Source: Bugula neritina (Eukaryota; Bryozoa; Gymnolaemata; Cheilostomatida; Bugulidae). From it: a stretch of DNA of 64,000 bases. Both the position numbers and the translations under genes were made by a program. The stretch lies in contig OZ037769.1 in the NCBI GenBank assembly GCA_964035545.1, positions 13,605,633-13,669,632 of the forward strand, written 5' to 3'. A model generated the notes under the pieces. It did no database searches and was not told the origin of the DNA. It saw nothing but the letters and a program-made list of their open reading frames with translations. Positions 35,501 through 48,300 of the stretch are shown here, in pieces (the stretch's first letter is position 1; each line of letters starts with the position of its first letter).

Positions 35501-38156
35501 GTATTGATTGTAAAGTTTAGTTAGTCGAGATATCCAACGTTTACATTAGTATTGTCAGAAAAACAAACTTGCAGAAATATTGATTATAGGATAAACTAAG
35601 TGGTAAAACAGTTACGAGCTGATTTAAATTAAAGAGGAGATAATTCTAGCTCCTGAAACTTATAATGAAGCAAATATCACCTGCTTCGCACAATAGTATT
35701 AGAATTATGCTAAAAATAAAAGTACTTCAGCAGCATTGGACAAAAATCAAAGCAGCCAATCAAAGGACACATCGCTGTCCTTGAATAAACACGGTCAAAA
35801 GTTGAAAGCATTTAAATTCTAAAAAAGAAATTTTCTTACAAAACACATAGCAGATAAAGAATAAAGAATAAATTTGAGGCAGTATTTTGTAAAAAGCTAT
35901 ATTGGAATTTAAATTGATACCAACCTTTAGAGTTTTTGCACTTGTATGGGTGTCTTTCAGAGTGAGAGTCAGCTAAATGCTTGCATGTGCATCTGATAGG
36001 CTGGCCTCCATTCAAAGGAATGTAATGGTACGAGAGGCACTTACACCCACCCTGCTTGCATGGGAGCAGTATGGGTCGCTCTTCAGGCAAAGTTACAAAA
36101 TCAGTCTGATGCTGCTTGTATCTAAATGAGAGTGTATATTTATAGTATATATTACACTAACTATATAACTGTCATAAGTTAATATTAGGCTACATGTGCT
36201 GAACAGTGTAACTCACGAAACATATTTAGAGTAATTTTTTGTATTTTACATTTAAAAACTAAATTAATAGCTTGTTTATTGACTTTATTGACAAAACAGA
36301 ACTTTAGGACACACAAATCTAATAATTATCATGAAAAAAATTATTTAACTATTGTTGCTGCAGTTACTAAATCAGTTATCTATATAAAAAAAACTCAAGC
36401 GAGTTTATAGTCACTATCCCTGTGAGAAACCTCTGATGAAAGAGTTGTTTGTTAAATCAGGCTAAGGAATTATTCAGATAAGGCACTGGAGCAATTATGA
36501 CTGGATGCTCTTCCTAACATCACCATGCAATAGCCTTTGTTGGGCACGTCAACCTATGGGTTTGTGTTTACTAGGCAAACGTTCTAACCCCTAAACCACG
36601 GCTGCCCCTGTAAATCGGTTATCCGTAGTCTTATATTAATTTTTTAGATTTATTTGCATGAATCATAGAGCTAAAGTGCCAAAGCCTTGTGTTTATAAAT
36701 AAGTTATGCCGGGCTAGTGATAGAAACACTCTAAATCTAGCTTAGAACAATTACTGTTTCTAAAATAAAATGTGAATCGTATATATCTAGCAACTAGCAA
36801 CTCCCATAAAATACAGATATAGTCAGTGAGTAAATTCGAAATTACCTGTGCCCACAGAAACAAGGAGTTTCTGGACCAATCAGCTTGCAGTCCATACCAG
36901 TTGATGAAGTCCATGAAACATATAGCCTGTTTTTCATTCTCTGTAAAATGTTATGATATAAAAACTCAATCCCTCCTTCCCAGTGTAGACATGCTACTCA
37001 CAATCATTTGGCTATGGTTCAGATAGCTTGAAAAATTGCTAGAGCTTTTCTTCCATTTTGTTTAATGTTTTCCTTAAAAGAATTTCTGTATGCAGTCTAC
37101 CATTACCATGTGTAAAACTATAGTTGTCTAAATTTAATGACATTCTACCCTTTGAAAGTTTAGTATGTTTGAAAGAAACTATTATTGATCTAATCTATGC
37201 ATTCAATTTAATTTTGCTTTATTTATCTTTGCAAGAATTACTAAAAACATATTATTGGTGAAAAAAAAATACTCGGAGAAAGTTGAGAAATCAGGAGAGC
37301 CTGAGTAGTAGAAGAGTAGGCTAGTGGAGATCAGAGAACTGCGTGGGATGTAGTGTTGTGATTACCAAGTAGTATCCGTAGTGTCATGGTTAGCTTGCTC
37401 GCTTGCAAGCTGAAAGTCTCGGGTTCGAATCTCAGTAAGGGCAAAAGTTTTATATTTCTAGATTATAAAAAGAAAAGAAAAAAGTTGCTTTCTACATTTT
37501 ATGTTTAACAAATAATTATATACAATATTATTAAATGATCAAACCTGAGGAACAACTCGTTTCTTATATTCTTCATATTCTTGTTCAGTGAACATTCTAC
37601 CACCATCATCGTCACCAACGGTTCTGCCACACAAGCAATGATAGTTAAAAGTCTCAAGTCATCATGCAACTTTATATCAAATTACGATGTCCATCAATTT
37701 AAAATCTGCTATAATTAAGCCTATCAGTCTTTACATGAGATATAGATTGTTACATGTAAAACTCATTTCAAGAAAATATGTTCAGTAATCTCAGTATCCC
37801 TATTAAAAACTTAGTAAAATTGTAAGCTTTGTTTATTGTACGCCAATTATATTTAAAAATTGATCAACAATCATTGACAACAACTAATTAATTTGCCTCA
37901 ATTTCAAACATATTTGCTTTAAATGCACTCTAGCCCTGAAATCTTATTTTTGGGGAATGACTGTAAAAACTTTGAGGAATTCTTTTTTTTGTACCTTGAC
38001 TTTTACTTTGTTAATAAATACTTGTAACTATCACTAATAAATAAATATAAACTGTAGACTGCACCTTTTGTATTCCAGATAAGCATCAACGTGAGCTCCT
38101 GCATTGTTTCCAAATTTCATGTGGTAGTTACTTTCAGGCGAAGATTTGTCTGCCAT
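32537..38156 (-). CDS. FAM221A: FAM221A, eight exons, 345 residues
   Basis: Exons: 38065-38156, 37545-37623, 36846-36940, 35925-36121, 35017-35226, 34232-34387, 33411-33511 and 32537-32644, totalling 1038 bases in frame with TGA. The protein follows human FAM221A closely: AYLEYKR, VGDDDGGRMFTEQEYEEYKK, LYVSWTSSTGMDCKLIGPET, then a cysteine-rich core (CFCGHR, CKQGGCKC, IRCTCKHLADSH, AGCKCTGF, FTCACTK), the very conserved AMGGLTGFSSLAEGYQRLD, and the C-terminal ETDMEYFERRYQQR with a basic Ser/Gly-rich tail. The repeated Cys/His pairs suggest zinc binding. The biochemical function is not established. It is divergently arranged with PLBD2, with 1195 bases between the two start codons. Confidence 0.94.
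32826..32886 (-). mobile_element. tRNA-like SINE head, diverged
   Basis: The minus strand reads CTCAGTAGGTGAGGCAGCTGCCCTCCATTAGAAGGACAGGGGTGAACCCTCC in outline: a D-arm/A-box-like start, an anticodon-arm-like CTTC/GAAG pairing region and a degenerate B box. It lies in the last FAM221A intron. It could be a tRNA pseudogene or a SINE remnant. Confidence 0.4.
33936..34144 (-). mobile_element. tRNA-derived SINE copy
   Basis: Full-length minus-strand member of the family at 31531, with A-box GTGGTCTAGGGG read on the minus strand near 34120-34140. Candidate imperfect target duplications ATGATGCATCAT (33909-33920) and ATGATACATCAT (34149-34160) flank it. FAM221A intron. Confidence 0.88.
36369..36623 (-). 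mobile_element. tRNA-derived SINE copy with imperfect target duplication
   Basis: The SINE body covers about 36394-36608 on the minus strand, with an A-rich stretch at its 3' side. Flanks AAATCAGTTATC (36369-36380) and AAATCGGTTATC (36612-36623) match at 11 of 12 bases. It is located in the FAM221A intron between exons 3 and 4. Confidence 0.88.
37370..37445 (+). mobile_element. tRNA-like SINE head (second family)
   Basis: Contains GTAGTGTCATGGTTAGCTTG (A box) and CTCGGGTTCGAATCTC (B box) at tRNA-like spacing. An anticodon-arm-like GCTTG/CAAGC stem is present, but the loop has the wrong size and the acceptor and T stems are poorly paired, so I call it a tRNA-derived repeat and not a tRNA gene. 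Confidence 0.5.
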
Positions 38157-39351
38157 TATTCTGATACTTTTTGTAATTATTTTCAAGATCTTGAGTTTAT
38201 TTACAAACGATTAAATAAAACTAGTCAACTACAAGATTAAGAACTTAGAAACTAGAGCAAATGTCTAGCTGTTTGCATTTGGGTTATCAACTTTACAGAA
38301 ATACTAATAGGCTTGTCCATTTAGGATTTTTAAAGACTTCTCAGTTTGAAAGGGATTTAAAATACAATATGACTCGGTAAATATTAATTTAAATCAATAT
38401 AGAGTTATTCATAGTTTAATTAAAAAAAACTTAGTTGTGGTCTAAATCAAATTCAAGTATATGATATCAATTATCAATGTTGATCACAATCACAATGACA
38501 ATCACAATGTGAATGTGATCGTGCTAACTAGAGACTGCTTTGGTTTAGAAGTATTGCAACGCTGGTACATTAGAAATCTACGTTTTAATCAGTCAAAGAC
38601 ACATGTGATGTGTTGTCACTATTGTCACAGACAATGAGTGATCAAGTTGTTTTATTAATTATTTTACTTTCAACAAAACTTTTGGCTTGGTACAAATTAT
38701 TTGCGGAAGTACTTGTCTCACCTAGTAACAATGCTCGGTCTCGAATATAATTTGTATAATTTTGTGTTTATTTTAAATAATAAATTAACAAATAATTTAT
38801 AAATTTTTTTAAAAAAAAAAATCAAAATTGTTACTACGTTAATTTCCAAGTTTAGTTTCGCCAATTAAAATTGTTATTCGTATGCCATTATCACATGACC
38901 GTTTATAGAAATTTACATCTGAATGCGAAGCTCAAGTTGAGTCTTGAAAGGATTCTTAACGATCAGTCAGTTTGATTAATTAGTTATCTAGTATCTACCG
39001 TACCAATATAAGTTTATTAGTTGTAAATAAAGTTTAATTTATTTAGCGTGATCTAACTAAAAGCTTAAATAAAACCTCGACATGAACTGTGAACATAACT
39101 GAAAGTTATCGGTCACAATGAGTATGACAATGAATATCAATATGAATATGTATAACTGAATAACTATAAGAATGAGTAAAACTGCATGTCTCGAGTTTAT
39201 TTTAAATTTTTGAAGTTTAATTTTTTCCAGTTAAAATATAATAATAGTAATACAAGAGTATTGATATTAAAATTGGAATGGAATGGAAGCTTCAAATTTA
39301 AAAATAAGTTAATTTTTAAACTAACATTTGTTTTACCTTTTACTTTCAGAA
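38157..39351. promoter_or_regulatory. Divergent promoter interval between FAM221A and PLBD2
   Basis: The two genes are head-to-head with 1195 bases between start codons. PLBD2's ATG lies two bases after a good acceptor (39348-39349), so at least one untranslated exon of PLBD2 must lie in this interval or overlap it. Contents otherwise are A/T-rich, with short CACAAT repeats near 38485-38515. No TATA or CpG-island-like stretch was identified. Confidence 0.5.
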
Positions 39352-42300
39352 ATGATTGGAAAAGCTGCTAAACTAGCTGTTATCTTAATTGTACTGGTAA
39401 GTTTGGACTGCGTGTCATCGATTTCTAACTCCGAAAGATTACAATCAAGATGGAAAAATCGAAAACACAACTTTGGTTCTGGTGTTGTAAGAGCTTCGGT
39501 TACATATGATGAAGACACCAAAAAGTTTCAGTTTCATGGAAACAATTTCCCTGTTAGTGAAAAATATGCAGCTCACGCCGAGTTTGAAGACATGCGGTAC
39601 ACTTTTGGGTAAGCAAAGAATTCTATTGACAATTATGCAATAGCTTTGAACCGATTTTTGAACGATTAGCTATAAGCAGTTGCAATTCTTTTCTCAGTAA
39701 TCTTCAAGATTACTCAGAAATTTTAATTGTATTAGTTTTAAAATGTTAGACTATCTAATAGAGACAAACCTTGTTTGATTACTCACTTTTTATTCTGAAG
39801 TTATAAACTTAGTTTTTAACCCGTAGACCCTATAGCTTTATGCAGTCCTAAAATTATTACACCACATGTTTATTTGCATATGTAAGTAACGTAACTCATT
39901 TATAGTTATATCAAATAAAAATACTCAAAAGATCTACGAATAGTACAGTTTTGATTTCTCATAGCTGAAGTTTCAGTTTTAATAATACTTATTTAATTAT
40001 TTTGAAATTCACTCATGTATATATTTTAGCTGGACGTTTCTGACAGTAGACACTGATGAAGGGTATGCTGACTATATCCAGGCCTACGCTGCCGGTCTTG
40101 CAGAGGGATACCTTACTCAAGCCATCACAGCTCAACACTGGAACAACACCATTGATGGGTAATTATTGCATGGGATGTATTTCATTAAACTTGTAAATAC
40201 TTTGAGTAACCTTTTATTTTAAATAATCCAACAGGGTTCTAATTTTTTTTCTATTTTTGTTCATGCCTACTTATTATAGCCAGTATTTACACTGAATTTC
40301 GCAATGTGTTTTCATAACTGTGATATCTAATAAATAAATCCATCAATCAATTTTTGTGCAAAAACTAGTTTAACCATCCATCATTTTTATCTGCATAATA
40401 AATAACTGAAAATAGAGTTTAATTAAATCTCACTATGACAATAAAAAAAATTCCTTTTATTTTTCAATAAAATCAGTGATAAAGAATTAAAATTTAATAT
40501 ATAATACAAGAAATTTGAATCGGTTTACAAATGAGTTGATATCTAAGTGAGAATTGTCTTCCGTAGATACTGCACACCCGATGCATCTTCTGCATATTGC
40601 CAAAGACTGAAAACTTATCTCGACACTAATTTCAACACATTTATTAGAAACAGCATTTCTCTTTACGCCAAGACAGATCCTTACTGGCACCAGGTAGGTT
40701 TTTGTTAATATTTATCATATAATTCATTTTATTATTTTATTTGCCAACAAAATTATTTAATTAAAATAACATAAAAATACTATCAGTGTGAGTTTGTCAA
40801 GCAGAGATGAAAATGCGTTAATTAAATTAGGTATGAGAATAGTTAGTAAACATGCAATTGGGATATGTTGTTTTCTCACCTATTGTGCAATTATTAGTTT
40901 TATGCTTCTTACAGCATTCATCAGGCACATTTCTGATATTGAGTAGATAACTCTTACTTGATAGGTGGAGCTGTTCTTGTATCAACTCAATGGACTGACT
41001 GATGGACTAAACAACAAAACAGGGACACCCCGTACCGATGTTGATCTTTTTGGCTATCTGTAAGTTTGGTTGACTCAGTTGAACCATTTTTATTTCTTAC
41101 TATATATATAGTTTGCCAGCTAGTTAGCCAGTAAATATTTTTTTTGCGCTGGGAATAAGCCTTGTAACGCTGTACGACTTATTAACTGTCTGCAAGTGAA
41201 ATGTGACTTTGCTGTAATCAATAAAACACCTAAAGAGTTTTCAGTTGAATGTAGAGTTAAATGCAGTATGAAACTTTATCTGTACGGTAGTACAAAATAA
41301 CAAAGTTTATGATGATTTTGCTAATTTCTATCTAAAGGTAGATAAGATGACAATTTGATCTTAGCTAAACTATCTTTCCGTATTTTATAGCAACTTGAAA
41401 GTTTATTTTAAACTAAGCCGCTATACAAAGACTGCTATTTTTGGCATGTCGTCGTTCTTTTCTACATGGTTTCGGTGGGTTTAGTTATTACATAATTTTG
41501 TCTTTTTTCTGAAATTGAAATTTTTTTAATTGAGCTCAGTTGGTTCTTGGATAAACCTGATAAATATTGCAGTTCATATGTTTATCTGTACCCTAGCAGC
41601 ACAATGCTCTCATTAGGTCATTGAAAACAAGGCAAACCTTCGGTTAGATGATACTCAAAGGGGATTTTTTTTTCTAGAATGTTCCAAATTGACGGTGACT
41701 TGGAGGATCTAGAAGTTGCTCTGAACAAACCAGAGAAGGAACGGAAGAAGATCCTAGGATCTGGATCTTGCTCAGCTCTCATCAAGCTTCTCCCCAACAA
41801 CACTGATCTCTACGTGGCGCAGGACACCTGGACTAACTATGGTAGCATGCTGAGAGTGATAAAGAGATACTTGTTCAATTACCATCAGCTTGACGGTGAG
41901 TTGTTGTAAAATCCTTTTGCATTGTTTGTGTTTTTGTTTTTAAATAAATCATCAGTCTTTGTGTATATACAGCAATTGAAATGTTGACCTCTTTCGTGAA
42001 CAGATGGAATGTTGACCGCTTACTATCTATAGCTTGTTTTATTGATGGCTGATGTATTTCCTTGTTAGAGTTGAGTAGCTGTCTTTTACTGTAGGCATAT
42101 CAATAGTGCAGCTAGTCAGCATAGTATATGGCATGCAGTTTAATTCTTGTTATACATTTTTTATAACATATTGCATAATATGCTATACAATATATTGCAC
42201 AATATAATACACAATATAATATGCCATGTATACTGTAGCTCCTAACTCCCCGCTAATCCCAGGAAATGAAATGTTGTTCTCATCGTACCCGGGCTCTTTG

Positions 42301-45300
42301 ATGTCTGGGGATGATTTCTACCTGCTGGGAAGTAACATTGTGAGTATAACATCATGTGTTGTGAGTATGACATCACGTGGTGTGAGTCGTACAGCTTTAT
42401 CTCATTTAGCTTGTATAGTTTCATATTTCACATATGTATATCTTCGCTTTGTCGATCGTTAGCTTGAGATCATACATCATAAACTAGATCTAATGATTTG
42501 TTACCCCCCTCCCCATACTATTCCAACGCTTTCAGTTGGTTTTTAGACTAGCATGGAGACTACGATAGGCAACTCCAACCCTGATCTTATCAAGTACATC
42601 CAGCCCATGGGTACAGTCCTGGAGGGGATCAGAAGTCAGGTGGCCAATAGACTGGCTACAGATGGGTTATCCTGGGGGAAAGTGTTTGCTAAATACAACA
42701 GCGGGACGTGAGTTCTTTACCTTCAATCAGCCCCTTATTACTTAAAAAAAAGGCTAAAATGATTAAAGAAAATTGCATCATATAGGCATAGTTATACAAG
42801 CCTAGCCGAAACTCATGTCGCTAAATCTGCTCATGAGTTATAAGCTTGCAATATAAATTTTCTGTAGCAGAGCTGTTGCTGTGTGTTACAATCACCTGGT
42901 AGTCTGAGAGTGACTTAATCTACTTTGTTGCTGGCAGAAATGTTGAATACATTATCAGACTCTCTTGTCAAACTGCTGACTTCATGTTAGGAAACACTAA
43001 ACTAAGTTCTGTGCTCCTGCCAGGTTTTCATTATATGATGTTCGTAATTATTTCATGTGAAAGTTTGAAGATGTTCCTAACTAGTTGATAGCTATTCTAG
43101 GAGAGATTGCAATTGACATCTATACTAGGAGAGGTTCAAATTAGCATCTCTCCTAGGCAGATTTGGCATATTTGCTAGGAGAATTGCCAATCCCACTAGG
43201 GGAGATTGCAATTAGCATCTCTCCTAGGCTGATTTTGCTTATTTGCTAGGAGGATTGCCAATCCCCCTAGAAGAGATCGCGATTGGTATCTCCACTAGAG
43301 GATATTGCAATGAGATATTTATAAGGATGAATGTGCATATAGTATGACCAATCTTACTAGGAAAACCTCTAATTAACAATTCCCTTTAGAAAAAGCCAAT
43401 TGCTATCTCTGCTGGTAAAATAAGCAATTTTCCAAACAAAGAGTCCCAGTTACAGTGATTATCAAAGCTATAACCATATTTATTGCTATGCTCTATCAAG
43501 TATGAACATTTGCATCTATATATTCAAACTCTGTACTCCTGCCAGGTTTTGATTATACAATGTTTATAAATATTTCATGGGAAAGTTTTAAGTTGTCCCT
43601 GACCAATAAATATTATCAAAAATAATAAATATAAGTAATAAGTAGTGAAAGGCTCTGAAAGAATAAATAATCAGTTTGAATTTGTCCCTGACTGGTTGGC
43701 ATCTATACTAGGAGAGATTGCAATTAGCATCTCTCCTAGGCTGATTTGGCATATTTGCTAGGAGAATTGCCAATCCCACTAGGAGAGATTGCAATTAGCA
43801 TCTCTCCTAGGCTGATTTGGCATATTTGCTAGGAGGATTGACAATCCCACTAGGAGAGATTGCAATTGGTATCTCCACTAGAGGATATTGCAATTGTATA
43901 TTTATAAGGATGAATGTGCATATAGTATGACCAATCTTACTAGGAAAACCTCTAATCAACAATTCCCTTTAGAAAAAGCCAATTCCTATCTCTGCTGGTA
44001 AAATAAGCAATTTTCCAAACAATAAATCCCAGTTACAGTGATTATCAAAGCTATAACCATATTTATTGCTATGCTCTATCAAGTATGAACATTTGCATCT
44101 ATATGTTCAAACTCTGTACTCCTGCCAGGTTTTAATTATATGATGTTCATAATTATTTCATGTGAAAGTTTGAAGTTGTCCCTGACTGGTTGGCATCTAT
44201 ACTAGGAGAGATTGCAATTAGCATCTCTCCTAGGCTGATTTGGCATATTTGCTAGGAGAATTGCCAATCCCACTAGGAGAGATTGCAATTAGCATCTCTC
44301 CTAGGCTGATTTGGCATATTTGTTAGGAGGATTGACAATCCCACTAGGAGAGATTGCAATTGGTATCTCCACTAGAGGATATTGCAATTGTATATTTATA
44401 AGGATGAATGTGCATATAGTATGACCAATCCTACTAGGAAAACCTCTAATTAACAATTGCCTTTAGAAAAAGCCAATTCCTATATCTGCTGGGAAAGTAA
44501 GCAATTTTCCAAACAATAAATCCCAGTTACAGTGATTATCAAAGCTATAACCATATTTATTGCTATGCTCTATCAAGTATGAACATTTGCATCTATATGT
44601 TCAAACTCTGTACTCCTACCAGGTTTTAATTATATGATGTTCATAATTATTTCATGTGAAAGTTTGAAGTTGTTCCTAACTAGTTGATAGCTATTCTAAG
44701 AGAGATTGCAATTAACATCTTCACTAGGAGAGATTCAAATTAGCATCTCTCCTAGGCAGATTTGGCATATTTGCTAGGAGAATTGCCAATCCCACTAGGA
44801 GAGATTGCAATTGGTATCTCCACTAGAGGATATTGCAATTGTATATTTATAAGGATGAATGTGCATATAGTATGACCAATCTTACTAGGAAAACCTCTAA
44901 TCAACAATTCCCTTTAGAAAAAGCCAATTCCTATCTCTGCTGGTAAAGTAAGCAATTTTCCAAACAATAAATCCCAGTTACAGTGATTATCAAAGCTATA
45001 ACCATATTTATTGCTATGCTCTATCAAGTATGAACATTTGCATCTATATGTTCAAACTCTGTACTCCTACCAGGTTTTAATTATATGATGTTCATAATTA
45101 TTTCATGTGAAAGTTTGAAGTTGTTCCTAACTAGTTGATAGCTATTCTAAGAGAGATTGCAATTAACATCTTCACTAGGAGAGATTCAAATTAGCATCTC
45201 TCCTAGGCAGCTTTGGCATATTTGCTAGGAGAATTGCCAATCCCACTAGGAGAGATTGCAATTAGCATCTCTCCTAGGCTGATTTTGCTTATTTGCTAGG

Positions 45301-48300
45301 AGGATTGACAATCCCACTAGGAGAGATTGCAATTGGTATCTCCACTAGAGGATATTGCAATTGTATATTTATAAGGATGAATGTGCATATAGTATGACCA
45401 ATCTTACTAGGAAAACCTCTAATTAACAATTCCCTTTAGAAAAAGCCAATTCCTATCTCTGCTGGTAAAATAAGCAATTTTCCAAACAATAAATCCCAGT
45501 TACAGTGATTATCAAAGCTATAACCATATTTATTGCTATGCTCTATCAAGTATGAACATTTGCATCTATATGTTCAAACTCTGTACTCCTGCCAGGTTTT
45601 AATTATATGATGTTCATAATTATTTCATGTGAAAGTTTGAAGTTGTCCCTGACTGGTTGGCATCTATACTAGGAGAAATTGCAATTAGCGTCTCTCCTAG
45701 GCTGATTTGGCATATTTGCTAGGAGAATTGTTAATCCCACTAGGAGTGATTGCAATTAGCATCTCTCCTAGGCTGATTTGGCATATTTGCTAGGAGGATT
45801 GACAATACCACTAGGAGAGATTGCAATTAGCATCTCTCCTAGGCTAATTTGGCATATTTGCTAGGAGGATTGACAATACCACTAGGAGAGATTGCAATTG
45901 GTATCTCCACTAGAGGATATTGCAATTGTATATTTATAAGGATGAATTTGCATATAGTATGACCAATCTTACTAGGAAAACCTCTAATCAACAATTCCTT
46001 TTAGAAAAAGCCAATTCCTATCTCTGCTGGTAAAATAAGCAATTTTCCAAACAATAAATCCCAGTTACAGTGATTATCAAAGCTATAACCATATTTATTG
46101 CTATGCTCTATCAAGTATGAACATTTGCATTTATATGTTCAAACTCTGTACTCCTGCCAGGTTTTAATTATATGATGTTCATAATTATTTCATGTGAAAG
46201 TTTGAAGTTGTCCCTGACCAATAAATATTATCAAAAATAATAAATATAAGTAATAAGTAGTGAAAGGCTCTGAAAGAATAAATAATCAGTTTGAATTTGT
46301 CCCTGACTGGTTCGCATCTATACTAGGAGAGATTGCAATTAGCATCTCTCCTAGGCTGATTTGGCATATTTGCTAGGAAGATTGACAATCCCACTAGGAG
46401 AGATTGCAATTGGTATCTCCACTAGAGGATATTGCAATTGTATATTTATAAGGATTAATGTGCATATAGTATGACCAATCTTACTAGGAAAACCTCTAAT
46501 TAACAATTCCCTTTAGAAAAAGCCAATTCCTATCTCTGCTGGTAAAATAAGCAATTTTCCAAACAATAAATCCCAGTTACAGTGATTATCAAAGCTATAA
46601 CCATATTTATTGCTATGCTCTATCAAGTATGAACATTTGCATCTATATGTTCAAACTCTGTACTCCTACCAGGTTTTAATTATATGATGTTCATAATTAT
46701 TTCATGTGAAAGTTTGAAGTTGTTCCTAACTAGGTGATAGCTATTCTAAGAGAGATTGCAATTAACATCTTCACTAGGAGAGATTCAAATTAGCATCTCT
46801 CCTAGGCAGATTCGGCATATTTGCTAGGAGGATTGACAATTCCACTAGGAGAGATTGCAATTGGTATCTCCACTAGAGGATATTGCAATTGTATATTTAT
46901 AAGGATGAATGTGCATATAGTATGACCAATCTTACTAGGAAAACCTCTAATCAACAATTCCCTTTAGAAAAAGCCAATTCTTATCTCTGCTGGTAAAATA
47001 AGCAATTTTCCAAACAATAAATCCCAGTTACAGTGATTATCAAAGCTATAACCATATTTATTGCTATGCTCTATCAAGTATGAACATTTGCATCTATATG
47101 TTCAAACTCTGTACTCCTGCCAGGTTTTAATTATATGATGTTCATAATTATTTCATGTGAGAGTTTGAAGTTGTCCCTGACTGGTTGGCATCTATACTAG
47201 GAGAGATTGCAATTAGCATCTCTCCTAGGCTGATTTGGCATATTTGCTAGGAGAATTGCCAATCCCACTAGGAGAGATTGCAATTAGCATCTCTCCTAGG
47301 CTGATTTGGCATATTTGCTAGGAGGATTGACAATCCCACTAGGAGAGATTGCAATTGGTATATCCACTAGAGGATATTGCAATTGTATATTTATAAGGAT
47401 GAATGTGCATATAGTATGACCAATCCTACTAGGAAAACCTCTAATTAACAATTGCCTTTAGAAAAAGCCAATTCCTATATCTGCTGGGAAAGTAAGCAAT
47501 TTTCCAAACAATAAATCCCAGTTACAGTGATTATCAAAGCTATAACCATATTTATTGCTATGCTCTATCAAGTATGAACATTTGCATCTATATGTTCAAA
47601 CTCTGTACTCCTACCAGGTTTTAATTATATGATGTTCATAATTATTTCATGTGAAAGTTTGAAGTTGTTCCTAACTAGTTGATAGCTATTCTAAGAGAGA
47701 TTGCAATTAACATCTTCACTAGGGGAGATTCAAATTAGCATCTCTCTTAGGCAGATTTGGCATATTTGCTAGGAGAATTGCCAATCCCACTAGGAGAGAT
47801 TGCAATTAGCATCTCTCCTAGGCTGATTTGGCATATTTGCTAGGAGGATTGACAATCCCACTAGGAGAGATTGCAATTGGTATCTCCACTAGAGGATATT
47901 GCAATTGTATATTTATAAGGATGAATGTGCATATAGTATGACCAATCCTACTAGGAAAACCTCTAATTAACAATTCCCTTTAGAAAAAGCCAATTCCTAT
48001 ATCTGCTGGTAAAATAAGCAATTTTCCAAACAATAAATCCCAGTTACAGTGATTATCAAAGCTATAACCATATTTATTGCTATGCTCTATCAAGTATGAA
48101 CATTTGCATCTATATGTTCAAACTCTGTACTCCTGCCAGGTTTTAATTATATGATGTTCATAATTATTTCATGTGAAAGTTTGAACTTGTCCCTGACTGG
48201 TTGGCATCTATACTAGGAGAGATTGCAATTAGCATCTCTCCTAGGCTGATTTGGCATATTTGCTAGGAGAATTGCCAATCCCACTAGGAGAGATTGCAAT

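Noticed and set aside
37370-37445. Functional tRNA gene
   Set aside because: A and B boxes are present, but the acceptor and T stems do not pair properly and the anticodon loop has the wrong size.
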